Assembly (NCBI RefSeq): GCF_036173065.1
Contig: NZ_CP108041.1
Coordinates: 620,001-684,000 of the forward strand
Length of the DNA stretch: 64,000 bases
DNA from: Rhodococcus sp. NBC_00297
GTDB lineage: Bacteria; Actinomycetota; Actinomycetes; Mycobacteriales; Mycobacteriaceae
Reading direction: 5' to 3'
The position numbers were made by a program, and so were the translations under genes. The notes under the pieces were generated by a model, which searched no databases, had not been told where the DNA came from, and worked only from the letters and a program-made list of their open reading frames with translations. Below are positions 52,936 through 61,248 of this stretch, piece by piece. Each line of letters opens with the position of its first letter. The first letter of the stretch is position 1.

Positions 52936-53892
52936 TCAGCCCTTGCGCTTCTTCACTGCCTCGGCGAGCTGAGGAGTGACGTCGAAGAGGTCGCCCACGA
53001 CGCCGAAGTCCGCGATCTCGAAGATCGGTGCTTCCTCGTCCTTGTTGACGGCGACGATCGTCTTGGACGTCTGCATGCCGGCGCGGTGCTGGATCGCACC
53101 GGAGATGCCGAGCGCGACGTACAACTGGGGCGAGACGGTCTTGCCCGTCTGACCCACCTGGAACTGGCCCGGGTAGTAGCCCGAGTCGACGGCGGCACGC
53201 GACGCGCCGACGGCCGCACCGAGCGAGTCGGCCAGGTCCTCGACGACGGAGAACTTGTCCGCGCTGCCGACGCCGCGACCACCGGAGACGACGACCGATG
53301 CCTCGGTGAGCTCGGGGCGGTCGCCGCCGGCGACGGGCTCACGCGAGGTGACCTTGACGACGGCCTCCTCCTGCGCGGGAACCTCGACGTCGACACGCTC
53401 ACCGGCACCGGCCTGCGGCTCGGCGTCGATGGCACCCGGGCGGAGCGAGATGACCGGGACGTCGCCGTTGGTCTTCGCCTCGACGGTGAACGCGCCACCG
53501 AAGATGGAGTACGTGGCGGACTTGTCGGCGTTGATCGCCACGACGTCCTGGTGCAGTCCGGCACCGAGGCGAGCGGCGAGACGACCCGCCACCTCCTTGC
53601 CCTCGATGCCACCGGACGTGAGGATCGCGGCGGGCGAGACCGACTCGGCCAGGGACGACAGCACGTCGACCTTGGGCGTGACGAGGAAGCCGTCGACGTC
53701 GGCGGACTCCGCGACATAGATCTTCGCGGCGCCGGCATCGGTGAGTGCGGCGGCGATCGCGTCGGTGGTGCCCGGCGCTCCCGTGACCACCGCGGACGGC
53801 TCACCCAGAACGCGGGCGGCCGTGATGAGCTCGCTGGTGACCTTCTTCAGTGCCCCGTCTGCGTGCTCGACGAGTACGAGTACCTCTGCCAT
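52936..53892 (-). CDS. etfA: Electron transfer flavoprotein alpha subunit
   Basis: FAD-binding subunit that passes electrons from acyl-CoA dehydrogenases to ETF:quinone oxidoreductase. The protein has 318 residues. [40 protein letters not shown] is the nucleotide-binding region, quoted here in pieces as [11 protein letters not shown] and [37 protein letters not shown] and [13 protein letters not shown] follow. ATG at 53892. It is 50 bp downstream of etfB in the same operon. Confidence 0.97.
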   Translation of the reverse strand: MAEVLVLVEHADGALKKVTSELITAARVLGEPSAVVTGAPGTTDAIAAALTDAGAAKIYVAESADVDGFLVTPKVDVLSSLAESVSPAAILTSGGIEGKEVAGRLAARLGAGLHQDVVAINADKSATYSIFGGAFTVEAKTNGDVPVISLRPGAIDAEPQAGAGERVDVEVPAQEEAVVKVTSREPVAGGDRPELTEASVVVSGGRGVGSADKFSVVEDLADSLGAAVGASRAAVDSGYYPGQFQVGQTGKTVSPQLYVALGISGAIQHRAGMQTSKTIVAVNKDEEAPIFEIADFGVVGDLFDVTPQLAEAVKKRKG

Positions 53893-53942
53893 GGTGTTTC
53901 TCCTGTACTGCAGTGAGACGAATGTGTGCTGGTGACGGGGAT

Positions 53943-54743
53943 CTAGATGATCTTCTGCGCGACGAGGTACTCGGCGACCTTGGTTCCGCCGTCGCCCTCG
54001 TCGTTCACGCGCTCACCAGCGGTCTTCGGCGGCTTCGGGGTCACCGTGGTGACGGTGGTGCCGGCGTTCGCGACGCCCACGGTCTCCGGATCGACGCCGA
54101 TGTCGGCGAGGGTGAGGACCTGCACCGTCTTCTTCTTGGCGGCCATGATGCCCTTGAAGGACGGGAAGCGCGGCTCGTTGATCTTCTCGGTGACGCTGAC
54201 GATCGCGGGGAGATCCGCCTCGAGGCCGAAGATGCCCTCGTCGGTCTCGCGCTCGCCGCTGACCTTGCCGTCGGCGACGACCAGCTTGCGCATCTGGGTC
54301 AGCTGCGGGATGCCGAGGTACTCGGCGATGATGGCGGGGACCGCGCCGATGCGGCCGTCGGTCGCCTCGTTGCCGGCGATGACCAGATCTGCGGCCTCAC
54401 CGTTCTCGAACTCCACCTGGCCGAGTGCGGCAGCGAGAGCCCACGCGGTCTGGATGGCGTCGGAACCGTGCATGGCCGGATCGTTGACGTGCACGGCACT
54501 GTCCGCGCCCATGGAGAGGGCCTTGCGGATGGCCTCGGTCGCGCGGTCGGGTCCTGCCGAGAGGACCTTGACCTCGCCGCCGTCGCGCTCCTTGATCAGG
54601 AGTGCCTCCTCCACGGCGCGCTCGTTGATCTCGTCGAGCACGGCATCCGCCGCGTCGCGGTCGAGCGTGTAGTCGCCGTCCGAGAGCTTGCGCTCGGACC
54701 ACGTGTCGGGAACCTGCTTGATCAGTACGACGATGTTCGTCAT
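53943..54743 (-). CDS. etfB: Electron transfer flavoprotein beta subunit
   Basis: AMP-binding partner of EtfA, 266 residues. IVVLIKQVPDTWSERKLSDG opens it. LDEINERAVEEALLIKE, the AMP site VIAGNEATDGRIGAVPAIIAEYLG, and a C-terminal recognition loop (FPSFKGIMAAKKK) follow. The ATG at 54743 has GGAGG upstream. First gene of the etfBA operon, with a 256-bp divergent region to the methyltransferase. Confidence 0.97.
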   Translation of the reverse strand: MTNIVVLIKQVPDTWSERKLSDGDYTLDRDAADAVLDEINERAVEEALLIKERDGGEVKVLSAGPDRATEAIRKALSMGADSAVHVNDPAMHGSDAIQTAWALAAALGQVEFENGEAADLVIAGNEATDGRIGAVPAIIAEYLGIPQLTQMRKLVVADGKVSGERETDEGIFGLEADLPAIVSVTEKINEPRFPSFKGIMAAKKKTVQVLTLADIGVDPETVGVANAGTTVTTVTPKPPKTAGERVNDEGDGGTKVAEYLVAQKII

Positions 54744-54874
54744 GGGTCTTCGTCGACCTCCTGTGTCCTGTCTCGGTGAATCAGGTCTTGATCTCGTAGC
54801 GCGGGGCCCGAAACGTATTCGGAGTTCACGCTGCGCGCGGTGGGCCGAAGCCCCGGAACCGACGTGTCACGGAC

Positions 54875-54905
54875 GTTACCCCATTCGTGGTTACTGATGG
54901 GTAAC
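54875..54905. promoter_or_regulatory. Cluster of GTTAC/GTAAC elements
   Basis: GTTAC at 54875-54879 and 54890-54894 and GTAAC at 54901-54905. The last two form an inverted repeat GTTAC-N6-GTAAC. The cluster lies in the divergent region between etfB and the methyltransferase. GTAAC-type repeats are recognised by MtrA-like response regulators in this phylum, but the regulator here is not known. Confidence 0.35.
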
Positions 54906-54999
54906 TTACTCCTGTCGGGCCGAGAAATCACCCCCCGGGGCCCCTCGGACCGCCGACCGGCGTCGCTCGACCGGGCAGGTGGGAACTACTGTCGCCCGG

Positions 55000-55785
55000 A
55001 TGAACGACGCCGCGACCGACACGACCGTGTCGACCGAGACACCCCTCCCGCTCACCGGCGAGCGCACCGTGCCCGGCATCGCCGAGGAGAACTACTGGTT
55101 CCGTCGGCACGAGGTCGTGTACCGCCGTCTCGCACCGGCCTGCGCCGACCGAGTGGTGCTCGAGGCGGGCTCCGGCGAGGGCTACGGCGCCGACATGATC
55201 GCGCGGACGGCGACACGGGTGATCGGTCTCGACTACGACCGCAGCGCCGCCGAACACGTCGCTCGCCGGTACCCGTCGGTCGCCATGACCCGAGGCAACC
55301 TCGCGATGCTGCCGCTGCGCGGCGAGAGCGTCGACGTCGTCGTCAACTTCCAGGTGATCGAACATCTGTGGGACCAGGCCGAGTTCCTGCGGGAGTGCCT
55401 CCGGGTTCTGGTTCCCGGCGGCGTCCTCCTCGTCAGCACTCCCAACCGCATCACGTTCTCCCCCGGCCGGGACACCCCGCTGAACCCCTTCCACACCCGC
55501 GAGCTCGCACCTGCGGAACTACGGGAACTACTGTCCGACACGGGATTCGAGATCGACTCGATGACCGGAGTGCATCACGGCGAGCGACTGCGCGAACTCG
55601 ACGCGACCCACGGCGGATCGTTCATCGACGCGCAGATCGACCGCGCGCTCGCCGGTGAGCCGTGGCCCGCGACCCTGGTCGCCGACGTCGCCGGCATCAC
55701 CGTCGACGACTTCGACCTTCACGCCGAGGCGATCGACGAGAGCCTGGATCTCGTCGCGGTGGCCCGGAAACCGTCCAGCACGTGA
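55000..55785 (+). CDS. SAM-dependent methyltransferase
   Basis: Class I methyltransferase of about 261 residues, equivalent to Rv3030. The SAM-binding motif VVLEAGSGEGYGADMIA is followed by VIGLDYDRSAAEHVARR, VVNFQVIEHLWDQAEFLREC and LVPGGVLLVSTPNR. In mycobacteria the neighbouring genes belong to intracellular glucan (methylglucose lipopolysaccharide-type) synthesis, so a polysaccharide-linked substrate is plausible. ATG at 55000 chosen; a GTG at 54979 is possible, and neither has a strong ribosome-binding site. The stop overlaps the start of the chimeric gene by GTGA. Confidence 0.88.
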   Translation: MNDAATDTTVSTETPLPLTGERTVPGIAEENYWFRRHEVVYRRLAPACADRVVLEAGSGEGYGADMIARTATRVIGLDYDRSAAEHVARRYPSVAMTRGNLAMLPLRGESVDVVVNFQVIEHLWDQAEFLRECLRVLVPGGVLLVSTPNRITFSPGRDTPLNPFHTRELAPAELRELLSDTGFEIDSMTGVHHGERLRELDATHGGSFIDAQIDRALAGEPWPATLVADVAGITVDDFDLHAEAIDESLDLVAVARKPSST

Positions 55786-56678
55786 CGAGCGCCACCTCGG
55801 CCGACGAACCGGGCATGTTCGCGCTCGTCCTGCACTCCCATCTCCCGTGGCTCGCCCACCAGGGGCGGTGGCCCGTCGGGGAAGAGTGGCTCTACCAGTC
55901 GTGGGCAGATTCGTACCTGCCCGTGGTCCGCGAACTGCCGTGGCATCTTCTCGCCGCCATCGGGCGCATCGAGTCCGGCCACGCGGGCGGCGGCCGCACC
56001 GATGCCGCCGGCACCACGATCACGTCCGTGCTGGGCCCGGTGCTCGACGGACGATCGGCCGCGGACGCGGTCATCACCGACACCGACGGCGGCGCGCTCG
56101 ACGGGGACGCGGGGCACGACCGTGCGGTCGGGCCGATGCAGTTCATCCCCGCTACCTGGGCCGGATACGCCTCGGACGGCAACGGCGACGGTCGGAGCGA
56201 TCCGAACAACGTCTTCGACGCGGCTCTCGCCGCGGGCAGGTACCTGTGCTCGGGCGGCCTGGACATGACGAATCCGGCGCAGGCGACCACCGCCGTCATG
56301 CGCTACAACAACTCCGCCGCGTACACCGCCAACGTGCTGGCCTGGTCCGCCGCGTACTCCGGCGGCGGCACCCCTGTCGTCGGACGGATCGGCGAGGCGG
56401 CGCCCTCCCCCGCGGACGCGCTGGCCGTCGCCGCGGCGGCCGCCGCCGGTGGCGAGGTCACGGATCCCACGACCGCGGCCCCGACGACCACCGCCACGAC
56501 CACCGCGATGCCGGACACCTCGCTCACTCCGGTGACACCACCGCCGGCGTTCGGCATCCCCGGACTGCCGCCGCTCCCGGTCATCGAGCTCCCCACGATC
56601 CCGTGTCTCCTGTGCCCTCCTGCACCAGTGGCACCACCCGCCCCACCTGAGCAGGACACGTCCGTCACGACACCGTGA
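55782..56678 (+). CDS. Chimera: GH57 N-terminus fused to lytic transglycosylase domain
   Basis: Open frame of 298 residues made of two unrelated parts. Residues 1-51 read as the beginning of the GH57-type 1,4-alpha-glucan branching protein normally found after this methyltransferase (MFALVLHSHLPWLAHQGRWP, GEEWLYQSWADSYLPVVRE). From residue 53 the sequence is the MltB/SLT_2-like peptidoglycan transglycosylase core: PWHLLAAIGRIESGHAGGG with the catalytic Glu near 64, DRAVGPMQFIPATW, DGNGDGRSDPNNVFDAALA and MRYNNSAAYTANVLAWSAAY. A Thr/Pro-rich tail follows. The fused protein has no signal peptide, so it should stay in the cytoplasm and is probably non-functional in the wall. The GTG at 55782 overlaps the methyltransferase stop by 3 bases. 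Confidence 0.85.
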   Translation: MTSATSADEPGMFALVLHSHLPWLAHQGRWPVGEEWLYQSWADSYLPVVRELPWHLLAAIGRIESGHAGGGRTDAAGTTITSVLGPVLDGRSAADAVITDTDGGALDGDAGHDRAVGPMQFIPATWAGYASDGNGDGRSDPNNVFDAALAAGRYLCSGGLDMTNPAQATTAVMRYNNSAAYTANVLAWSAAYSGGGTPVVGRIGEAAPSPADALAVAAAAAAGGEVTDPTTAAPTTTATTTAMPDTSLTPVTPPPAFGIPGLPPLPVIELPTIPCLLCPPAPVAPPAPPEQDTSVTTP

Positions 56679-56703
56679 CTGGTCGTGGCTCACATCACGG
56701 GCC

Positions 56704-56725
56704 GGTAACGGATCGGCAACGGATC
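56704..56725 (+). promoter_or_regulatory. 11-bp direct repeat upstream of the second transglycosylase
   Basis: GGTAACGGATC (56704-56714) is followed directly by GGCAACGGATC (56715-56725), one mismatch. Tandem GTAAC-type repeats at this spacing resemble sites bound by the response regulator MtrA upstream of cell-wall hydrolase genes in mycobacteria and corynebacteria. Assignment to MtrA is inference. Confidence 0.4.
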
Positions 56726-56828
56726 AGGTAGCCTCGCTCCGACAGCAAAGGTCGGAAGCGCCCCGGAACGGGGCGGGAACAGTCGTCGCGGATCACGAGT
56801 CTCGCGGGGGCGAGGAGGTTGTGTATCC

Positions 56829-57677
56829 GTGGGTCGGCACCGCAAACGATCGTCTTCCACTCTGCGACGGAACACGGTCATCGCGCTGACCGGTCTGATC
56901 CCCGCGGGAGCGATCACCGTGGCCAGTGGCTACGGCGCCAGCGCCGACATCCCGTTCCTCCGCACGCACACCACGGCCAGCGAGTCCGCCCTCGAGCCCA
57001 CCGACGTGGCCCCGGCAGTGGACGTCGCGCCCGCACCCACCACGCAGTCCGCGCCCGAGCCCGTGGCACCGCCCGCGCCGGAGCCCGCTCCCGCCCCCGC
57101 GCTGCCCGAGTCCCTCGCGGCCGGCCCGCTCGGCGTCCCGGGCATCAACGTCGCCGCCTACAGGAGCGCCGAGACCCTCCTGGCGCAGACCACCCCCGGC
57201 TGCTCGATGAACTGGGCCCTCCTCGCCGGTATCGGCCGGGTCGAGTCCACCCACGCGAACGACGGCAAGGCGGGTGCCGACGGAACGCTGTTCGAGCCGA
57301 TCTTCGGACCGGTCCTGGACGGCAGCCTCGCCGGCAACAACGTGATCATGGACACCGACGGCGGCGAGCTCGACGGCAACGCCACGTACGACCGCGCCGT
57401 GGGGCCGATGCAGTTCCTGCCGGCGACGTGGAAGCACTACGCCACGGACGGGAACGGGGACGGCAGGGCCGACCCGCAGAACCTGTTCGACAGCGCCGCC
57501 ACCACCGGGAAGTACCTGTGCGACGGCGGCCTGAACATGGCGGATCCGATCCAGGCCACACAGGCGATCCTGCGCTACAACAACTCGATGGCCTACGTGG
57601 CCAACGTGGTCGCGTGGTCGGTCGCCTACTCCACCGGCATCGCCCCCTCCGAAGCGGACCTGCCCCGAATTCACTGA
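56829..57677 (+). CDS. Lytic transglycosylase, exported
   Basis: Peptidoglycan hydrolase of 282 residues. A basic N-terminus and hydrophobic segment (residues 15-38, NTVIALTGLIPAGAITV) act as signal or anchor. A Pro/Ala-rich linker (about 55-100) spans the wall. The catalytic core is ALLAGIGRVESTHAND (Glu139), DRAVGPMQFLPATW, DGNGDGRADPQNLFDSA and LRYNNSMAYVANVVAWSVAY. It is the intact paralogue of the core found in the preceding chimera. GTG start at 56829 with GAGGAGG about 10 bases upstream. mrp follows 24 bp later. Confidence 0.9.
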   Translation: MGRHRKRSSSTLRRNTVIALTGLIPAGAITVASGYGASADIPFLRTHTTASESALEPTDVAPAVDVAPAPTTQSAPEPVAPPAPEPAPAPALPESLAAGPLGVPGINVAAYRSAETLLAQTTPGCSMNWALLAGIGRVESTHANDGKAGADGTLFEPIFGPVLDGSLAGNNVIMDTDGGELDGNATYDRAVGPMQFLPATWKHYATDGNGDGRADPQNLFDSAATTGKYLCDGGLNMADPIQATQAILRYNNSMAYVANVVAWSVAYSTGIAPSEADLPRIH

Positions 57678-57701
57678 CGCGGTACCGCATACCATGGAGA
57701 G

Positions 57702-58838
57702 ATGCCCGTAGCCACCGAATCGGACGTTCGCAGCGCCCTCGCGCGCGTGAACGATCCCGAGATTCGCAAGCCCATCACCGAACTCGGCATGGTCAAGAGT
57801 GTCGCGCTCGGTAACGACGGATCCGTGGACGTCGGCATCTATCTGACCACCGCCGGGTGCCCGATGAAGACGGAGATCTCCGACCGGGTACGCAAGGCCG
57901 TGGCCGACGTCGCCGGTGTCGGTGAGATCCGCGTGGAGCTCGACGTCATGAACGACGAGCAGCGCACCGAACTGCGCAAGTCGTTGCGGGGAGATTCCGC
58001 CGAGCCGGTCATCCCGTTCGCTCAGCCCGGCTCCCTCACCCGCGTGTACGCGGTGGCGTCGGGGAAGGGCGGTGTCGGCAAGTCGTCCGTCACCGTCAAC
58101 CTGGCCGCCGCGATGGCCGCCAAGGGACTGTCGGTGGGCGTCCTCGACGCCGACATCTACGGCCACTCGGTGCCCCGCATGCTCGGTACCGACGCTCGCC
58201 CCACACAGGTCGAGCGCATGATCATGCCGCCCGTGGCGCACGACGTGAAGATGATCTCGATCGCGCAGTTCACGCAGGGCAACACGCCCGTCGTCTGGCG
58301 CGGTCCCATGCTGCACCGCGCCCTGCAGCAGTTCCTCGCCGACGTGTTCTGGGGCGACCTGGACATTCTTCTGCTGGACCTGCCGCCGGGCACCGGCGAC
58401 GTCGCCATCTCGGTGGCCCAGCTGATCCCCGGCGCCGAGATCCTCGTCGTGACCACCCCGCAGCAGGCCGCGGCCGAGGTAGCGGAACGTGCCGGCGCCA
58501 TCGCCCTGCAGACGCGTCAGCGAGTCGTCGGGGTGGTGGAGAACATGTCGTGGCTCGAGCTGCCCGACGGATCGCGGATGGACATCTTCGGTTCCGGCGG
58601 CGGCCAGGCCGTGTCGGAGCGACTCACCACCGCGGTCGGCGCGAAGGTCCCGCTGCTGGGCCAGATCCCGCTCGACACCGCGGTGCGCGAGGGCGGCGAC
58701 TCGGGCGTTCCGATCGTGCTCAGCGATCCGGAGTCGCCCGCGGCCAAGGCCATGATCGAGGTGGCCGAGAAGCTGTCGGTCCGTAGTCGAGGCCTGGCGG
58801 GCATGAGCCTGGGTATCGACACCACCCGGCACCTCTGA
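57702..58838 (+). CDS. mrp: Mrp/NBP35-type iron-sulfur carrier ATPase
   Basis: P-loop ATPase that assembles or transfers Fe-S clusters, 378 residues. The N-terminal MIP18/DUF59 domain (residues 5-95, VNDPEIRKPITELGMV, TTAGCPMKTEI) precedes the ParA/MinD-like domain with Walker A GKGGVGKSS at 121-129. DADIYGHSVPRMLG and LPPGTGDVAISV are also present. The C-terminal CxxC common in other Mrp proteins is not seen. ATG at 57702 after GGAGAG. Converges on tatB with a 13-bp gap. Confidence 0.96.
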   Translation: MPVATESDVRSALARVNDPEIRKPITELGMVKSVALGNDGSVDVGIYLTTAGCPMKTEISDRVRKAVADVAGVGEIRVELDVMNDEQRTELRKSLRGDSAEPVIPFAQPGSLTRVYAVASGKGGVGKSSVTVNLAAAMAAKGLSVGVLDADIYGHSVPRMLGTDARPTQVERMIMPPVAHDVKMISIAQFTQGNTPVVWRGPMLHRALQQFLADVFWGDLDILLLDLPPGTGDVAISVAQLIPGAEILVVTTPQQAAAEVAERAGAIALQTRQRVVGVVENMSWLELPDGSRMDIFGSGGGQAVSERLTTAVGAKVPLLGQIPLDTAVREGGDSGVPIVLSDPESPAAKAMIEVAEKLSVRSRGLAGMSLGIDTTRHL

Positions 58839-58851
58839 CGGCCGGAAGGAC

Positions 58852-59271
58852 CTAGGTCGCGTCGGGGTCGATCGGGGGACGGTCCCCGGTCGGCAACGGC
58901 GACGACCCGCTGGACTTCGTCATGTTCGGCGTCCCGGACTGCGGGGTCGACGACTGTGTCCCGGACTGCGGCTTCTCGTCGAACTTCCCGGTGAAGATCG
59001 AGTCGTCGCCGTCGAGCAGGTGCTTGGTGATGACCGCGCGCGGGGTCATGCCGCGGAGTTGGTTCAGGTCGGCCAGGGGCTTGCGAAGATCGTCGAAGTC
59101 CGTCCCCAGCTCGTCCTTGAGTTGTTGGCTGGCCCCACTGGCGTAGTCACGGACCTGCCGGAGCGACCGGGTGGTCCACGTGATGGCCCCGGGCAGACGC
59201 TCGGGACCCAGGATGACGAGTGCGGCGACGAGAAGCACCATCATCTCGCCCCAGCCGATGTTCGAGAACAC
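58852..59271 (-). CDS. tatB: Sec-independent translocase protein TatB
   Basis: Subunit of the twin-arginine export system that receives folded substrates, 139 residues. [20 protein letters not shown] is the single N-terminal membrane helix. It is followed by the PERLPGAI hinge, an amphipathic helix ([19 protein letters not shown]) and a disordered Ser/Pro/Thr tail. GTG start at 59271, 9 bp after htrA, the usual place of TatB after the sigE-rseA-htrA genes. tatA and tatC are not in the window. LppZ-type lipoprotein and other RR signals here are possible clients. Confidence 0.95.
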   Translation of the reverse strand: MFSNIGWGEMMVLLVAALVILGPERLPGAITWTTRSLRQVRDYASGASQQLKDELGTDFDDLRKPLADLNQLRGMTPRAVITKHLLDGDDSIFTGKFDEKPQSGTQSSTPQSGTPNMTKSSGSSPLPTGDRPPIDPDAT

Positions 59272-59280
59272 GTCTACACC

Positions 59281-60777
59281 TTACGCATCCGACACCGGAG
59301 TGACCGTCACGTCGACGGTCCGCCCCGAGCGGACGAGTTGCACCTGCACCGGCGTACCGATCTCCTGCTCCTGGACGGCGACCGTCAGCTCGTCGGCACC
59401 GGAGACGGTGCGGTCGCCGACGCGGACGATCACGTCGCCCTCCGCGATACCCGCCTGCTGAGCGGGGCCACCGGCGGTGACGTTGGCGATCTGCGCACCG
59501 CTGAGCGCGTCGTTGACGACGGACCGCGCGTTGACGCCGATGTCGGGATGATTCATCGCGCCGGTCCGGATGAGGGACTGCGCGACCTCGGTGACGTCGT
59601 CGATGGGGATGGCGAAGCCCAGTCCCACCGATCCCCCGCTCTCACTGCGGATCGCGGAGTTGATGCCGATGACGCGACCCTCGGCGTCGATCAGGGGACC
59701 GCCGGAGTTACCGGGGTTGATCGCCGCGTCGGTCTGGACCGCGTCGATGACGGCGTCGGTGTCCGTGCCCTCCCCGGACAGTCGCACGGGACGATCGAGC
59801 GCACTGACGATGCCGCGGGTGACCGTCTTGCTCAGTCCCAGTGGAGATCCGACGGCGACGACGTCGTCGCCGACCGCCACGTCCGACGAGCGGCCCAGTC
59901 GGGCGACGCTGAGGTCCGCGACGTCCGTCTTCAGAACGGCCAGATCGGTCTTGGTGTCACGGCCGACGATCTGCGCGGGCACCTTGGTGCCGTCGGAGAA
60001 CGTCACGTTGAGCGTCGCGCCCGGGTTGGTCGCGGCCATCGAGATGACGTGGTTGTTGGTGACGATGTAGCCGGCTCCGTCGATGACGACTCCCGAGCCG
60101 GTGCCGGCGTTGCCGCCGAACGTCTCCTGGACCGACACCACGGACGGCAGGACGGCCTCGGCGACCCTGGCCACCTGGCCCTGCGGGAGTTCGCTGCCGC
60201 CTTGTTCCAGGGTCACTCGCGAGCTGGTCAGCGAGCCGCCCAGATCGGCCGCGACACTGCCGACGACGCCGCCGAGCAGGCCGATGACCAGTGCGACACC
60301 CGCGAGCGAGGCGAGAGCGCCGGCGGAGACGCGGCGGCCGAACAGTACGTCCCGCGCACCCAGTCTCGTGCCGGGCGTCAGCGGCGCGGGTTCCGGTTCG
60401 TCGAGCGCGGGCGAGACCGTCGTGACAGCCGACGAGGGCACGCGCCACGGGTTCTGAGGTTCGGGTTCCTGCTCGACCTCGGGCGCCTCGGGCTCGCGCA
60501 CCAGGGATTCGGCGACACCGGGCGGCCGACCGAAGGCCTCGGTGAGGACGGGATCGGGCGCCGCGACGCGGATCGACGAACTGTCCCGTCGCCGGGTCTG
60601 CGCGTCACCGAAGGAATCGCGGATGCCGTGGGGGCGACCGAACGCCCGCACCACGTGCGCGTCGATGGTGGGCCGGTAGAGCGGACGCGGAGGAAGCCGC
60701 GGCGCATCGTCGTCGGGTGCTCCCCCGTCCGCCGAAGAAGCCGTGGGGTCCGGTCGGTACTCGTCGGCTGGAGTCAC
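59281..60777 (-). CDS. htrA: HtrA-family membrane serine protease
   Basis: Envelope quality-control protease of 498 residues. The first 145 residues are a disordered cytoplasmic region rich in Pro/Glu with RAFGRP and EAFGRP repeats. A transmembrane helix spans about 151-176. The trypsin-like domain has His243 (NNHVISM), Asp278 (TKTDLAVLK) and Ser358 (NPGNSGGPL). A C-terminal PDZ domain follows (GGPAQQAGIAEGDVIVRVGD). GTG start at 60777. It follows rseA by 9 bp and probably acts on envelope stress signals upstream of sigma-E. Confidence 0.95.
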   Translation of the reverse strand: MTPADEYRPDPTASSADGGAPDDDAPRLPPRPLYRPTIDAHVVRAFGRPHGIRDSFGDAQTRRRDSSSIRVAAPDPVLTEAFGRPPGVAESLVREPEAPEVEQEPEPQNPWRVPSSAVTTVSPALDEPEPAPLTPGTRLGARDVLFGRRVSAGALASLAGVALVIGLLGGVVGSVAADLGGSLTSSRVTLEQGGSELPQGQVARVAEAVLPSVVSVQETFGGNAGTGSGVVIDGAGYIVTNNHVISMAATNPGATLNVTFSDGTKVPAQIVGRDTKTDLAVLKTDVADLSVARLGRSSDVAVGDDVVAVGSPLGLSKTVTRGIVSALDRPVRLSGEGTDTDAVIDAVQTDAAINPGNSGGPLIDAEGRVIGINSAIRSESGGSVGLGFAIPIDDVTEVAQSLIRTGAMNHPDIGVNARSVVNDALSGAQIANVTAGGPAQQAGIAEGDVIVRVGDRTVSGADELTVAVQEQEIGTPVQVQLVRSGRTVDVTVTPVSDA

Positions 60778-60786
60778 CTCTGCACG

Positions 60787-61131
60787 CTACCGGCGCCGGA
60801 AACGTGACCCGACGACCGACCCCAGGCCATGACGCAGGCCGGAGCCGATGCCGGGTTCGGATCGGCCGGGCTCGGGAGACGTGCAGTGCGGGATCTGGTG
60901 CAGGAGACCCAGGAGTGAGGACGGCATGGACATCTCCGGCGAGCCCTGGAGGGCGACACGGGCCTGCTGCTGCGCCTGGACCTCGTCGGCACAGGAAGCG
61001 CATTCCGACACGTGCCGCGCGGCGCGCAGGTAGGCGTTCATGCGCAGTTCGCCGTCGACGTAGGCGGCCACCGCCTCACTGGCGAGGTGGTCGGTGGGGC
61101 TGAACTGCCGAGGATCACGAAACCGAGTCAT
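60787..61131 (-). CDS. rseA: Anti-sigma-E factor RseA
   Basis: Zinc-associated anti-sigma factor of 114 residues. The ZAS signature is H40-x3-C44-x2-C47 (HVSECASCADE), in an N-terminal domain that should occlude SigE. In M. tuberculosis the homologue is degraded after phosphorylation and oxidative stress. No membrane segment is seen, so it is cytoplasmic. ATG at 61131. The 117-bp gap to sigE contains a candidate ECF promoter, so rseA-htrA-tatB can be transcribed separately from sigE. Confidence 0.93.
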   Translation of the reverse strand: MTRFRDPRQFSPTDHLASEAVAAYVDGELRMNAYLRAARHVSECASCADEVQAQQQARVALQGSPEMSMPSSLLGLLHQIPHCTSPEPGRSEPGIGSGLRHGLGSVVGSRFRRR

Positions 61132-61179
61132 GCTGCCTCCACTTCATGCCGTGCCGATGTGCGGATCGTCCCGGGGTGA

Positions 61180-61205
61180 AACGCACGGCACCGGCCGGAA
61201 GTTCC
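61180..61205 (-). promoter_or_regulatory. Candidate ECF (sigma-E/H type) promoter for rseA-htrA-tatB
   Basis: On the minus strand GGAAC (61205-61201), a 17-base spacer and CGTT (61183-61180) match the GGAAC...CGTT pattern of mycobacterial SigE/SigH promoters. It lies about 50 bases upstream of the rseA ATG. It would let sigma-E raise its own inhibitor and the HtrA protease. Confidence 0.5.
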
Positions 61206-61248
61206 CGGCCCGCATCCGTTCCCCACAGAACGGTACTCGCGTCGGCGG

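Noticed and set aside
56690..56828. Possible c-di-AMP (ydaO-type) riboswitch before the transglycosylase
   Set aside because: Such switches precede wall hydrolases in actinobacteria, but the conserved core is not recognisable here. Only direct repeats and short hairpins are seen.
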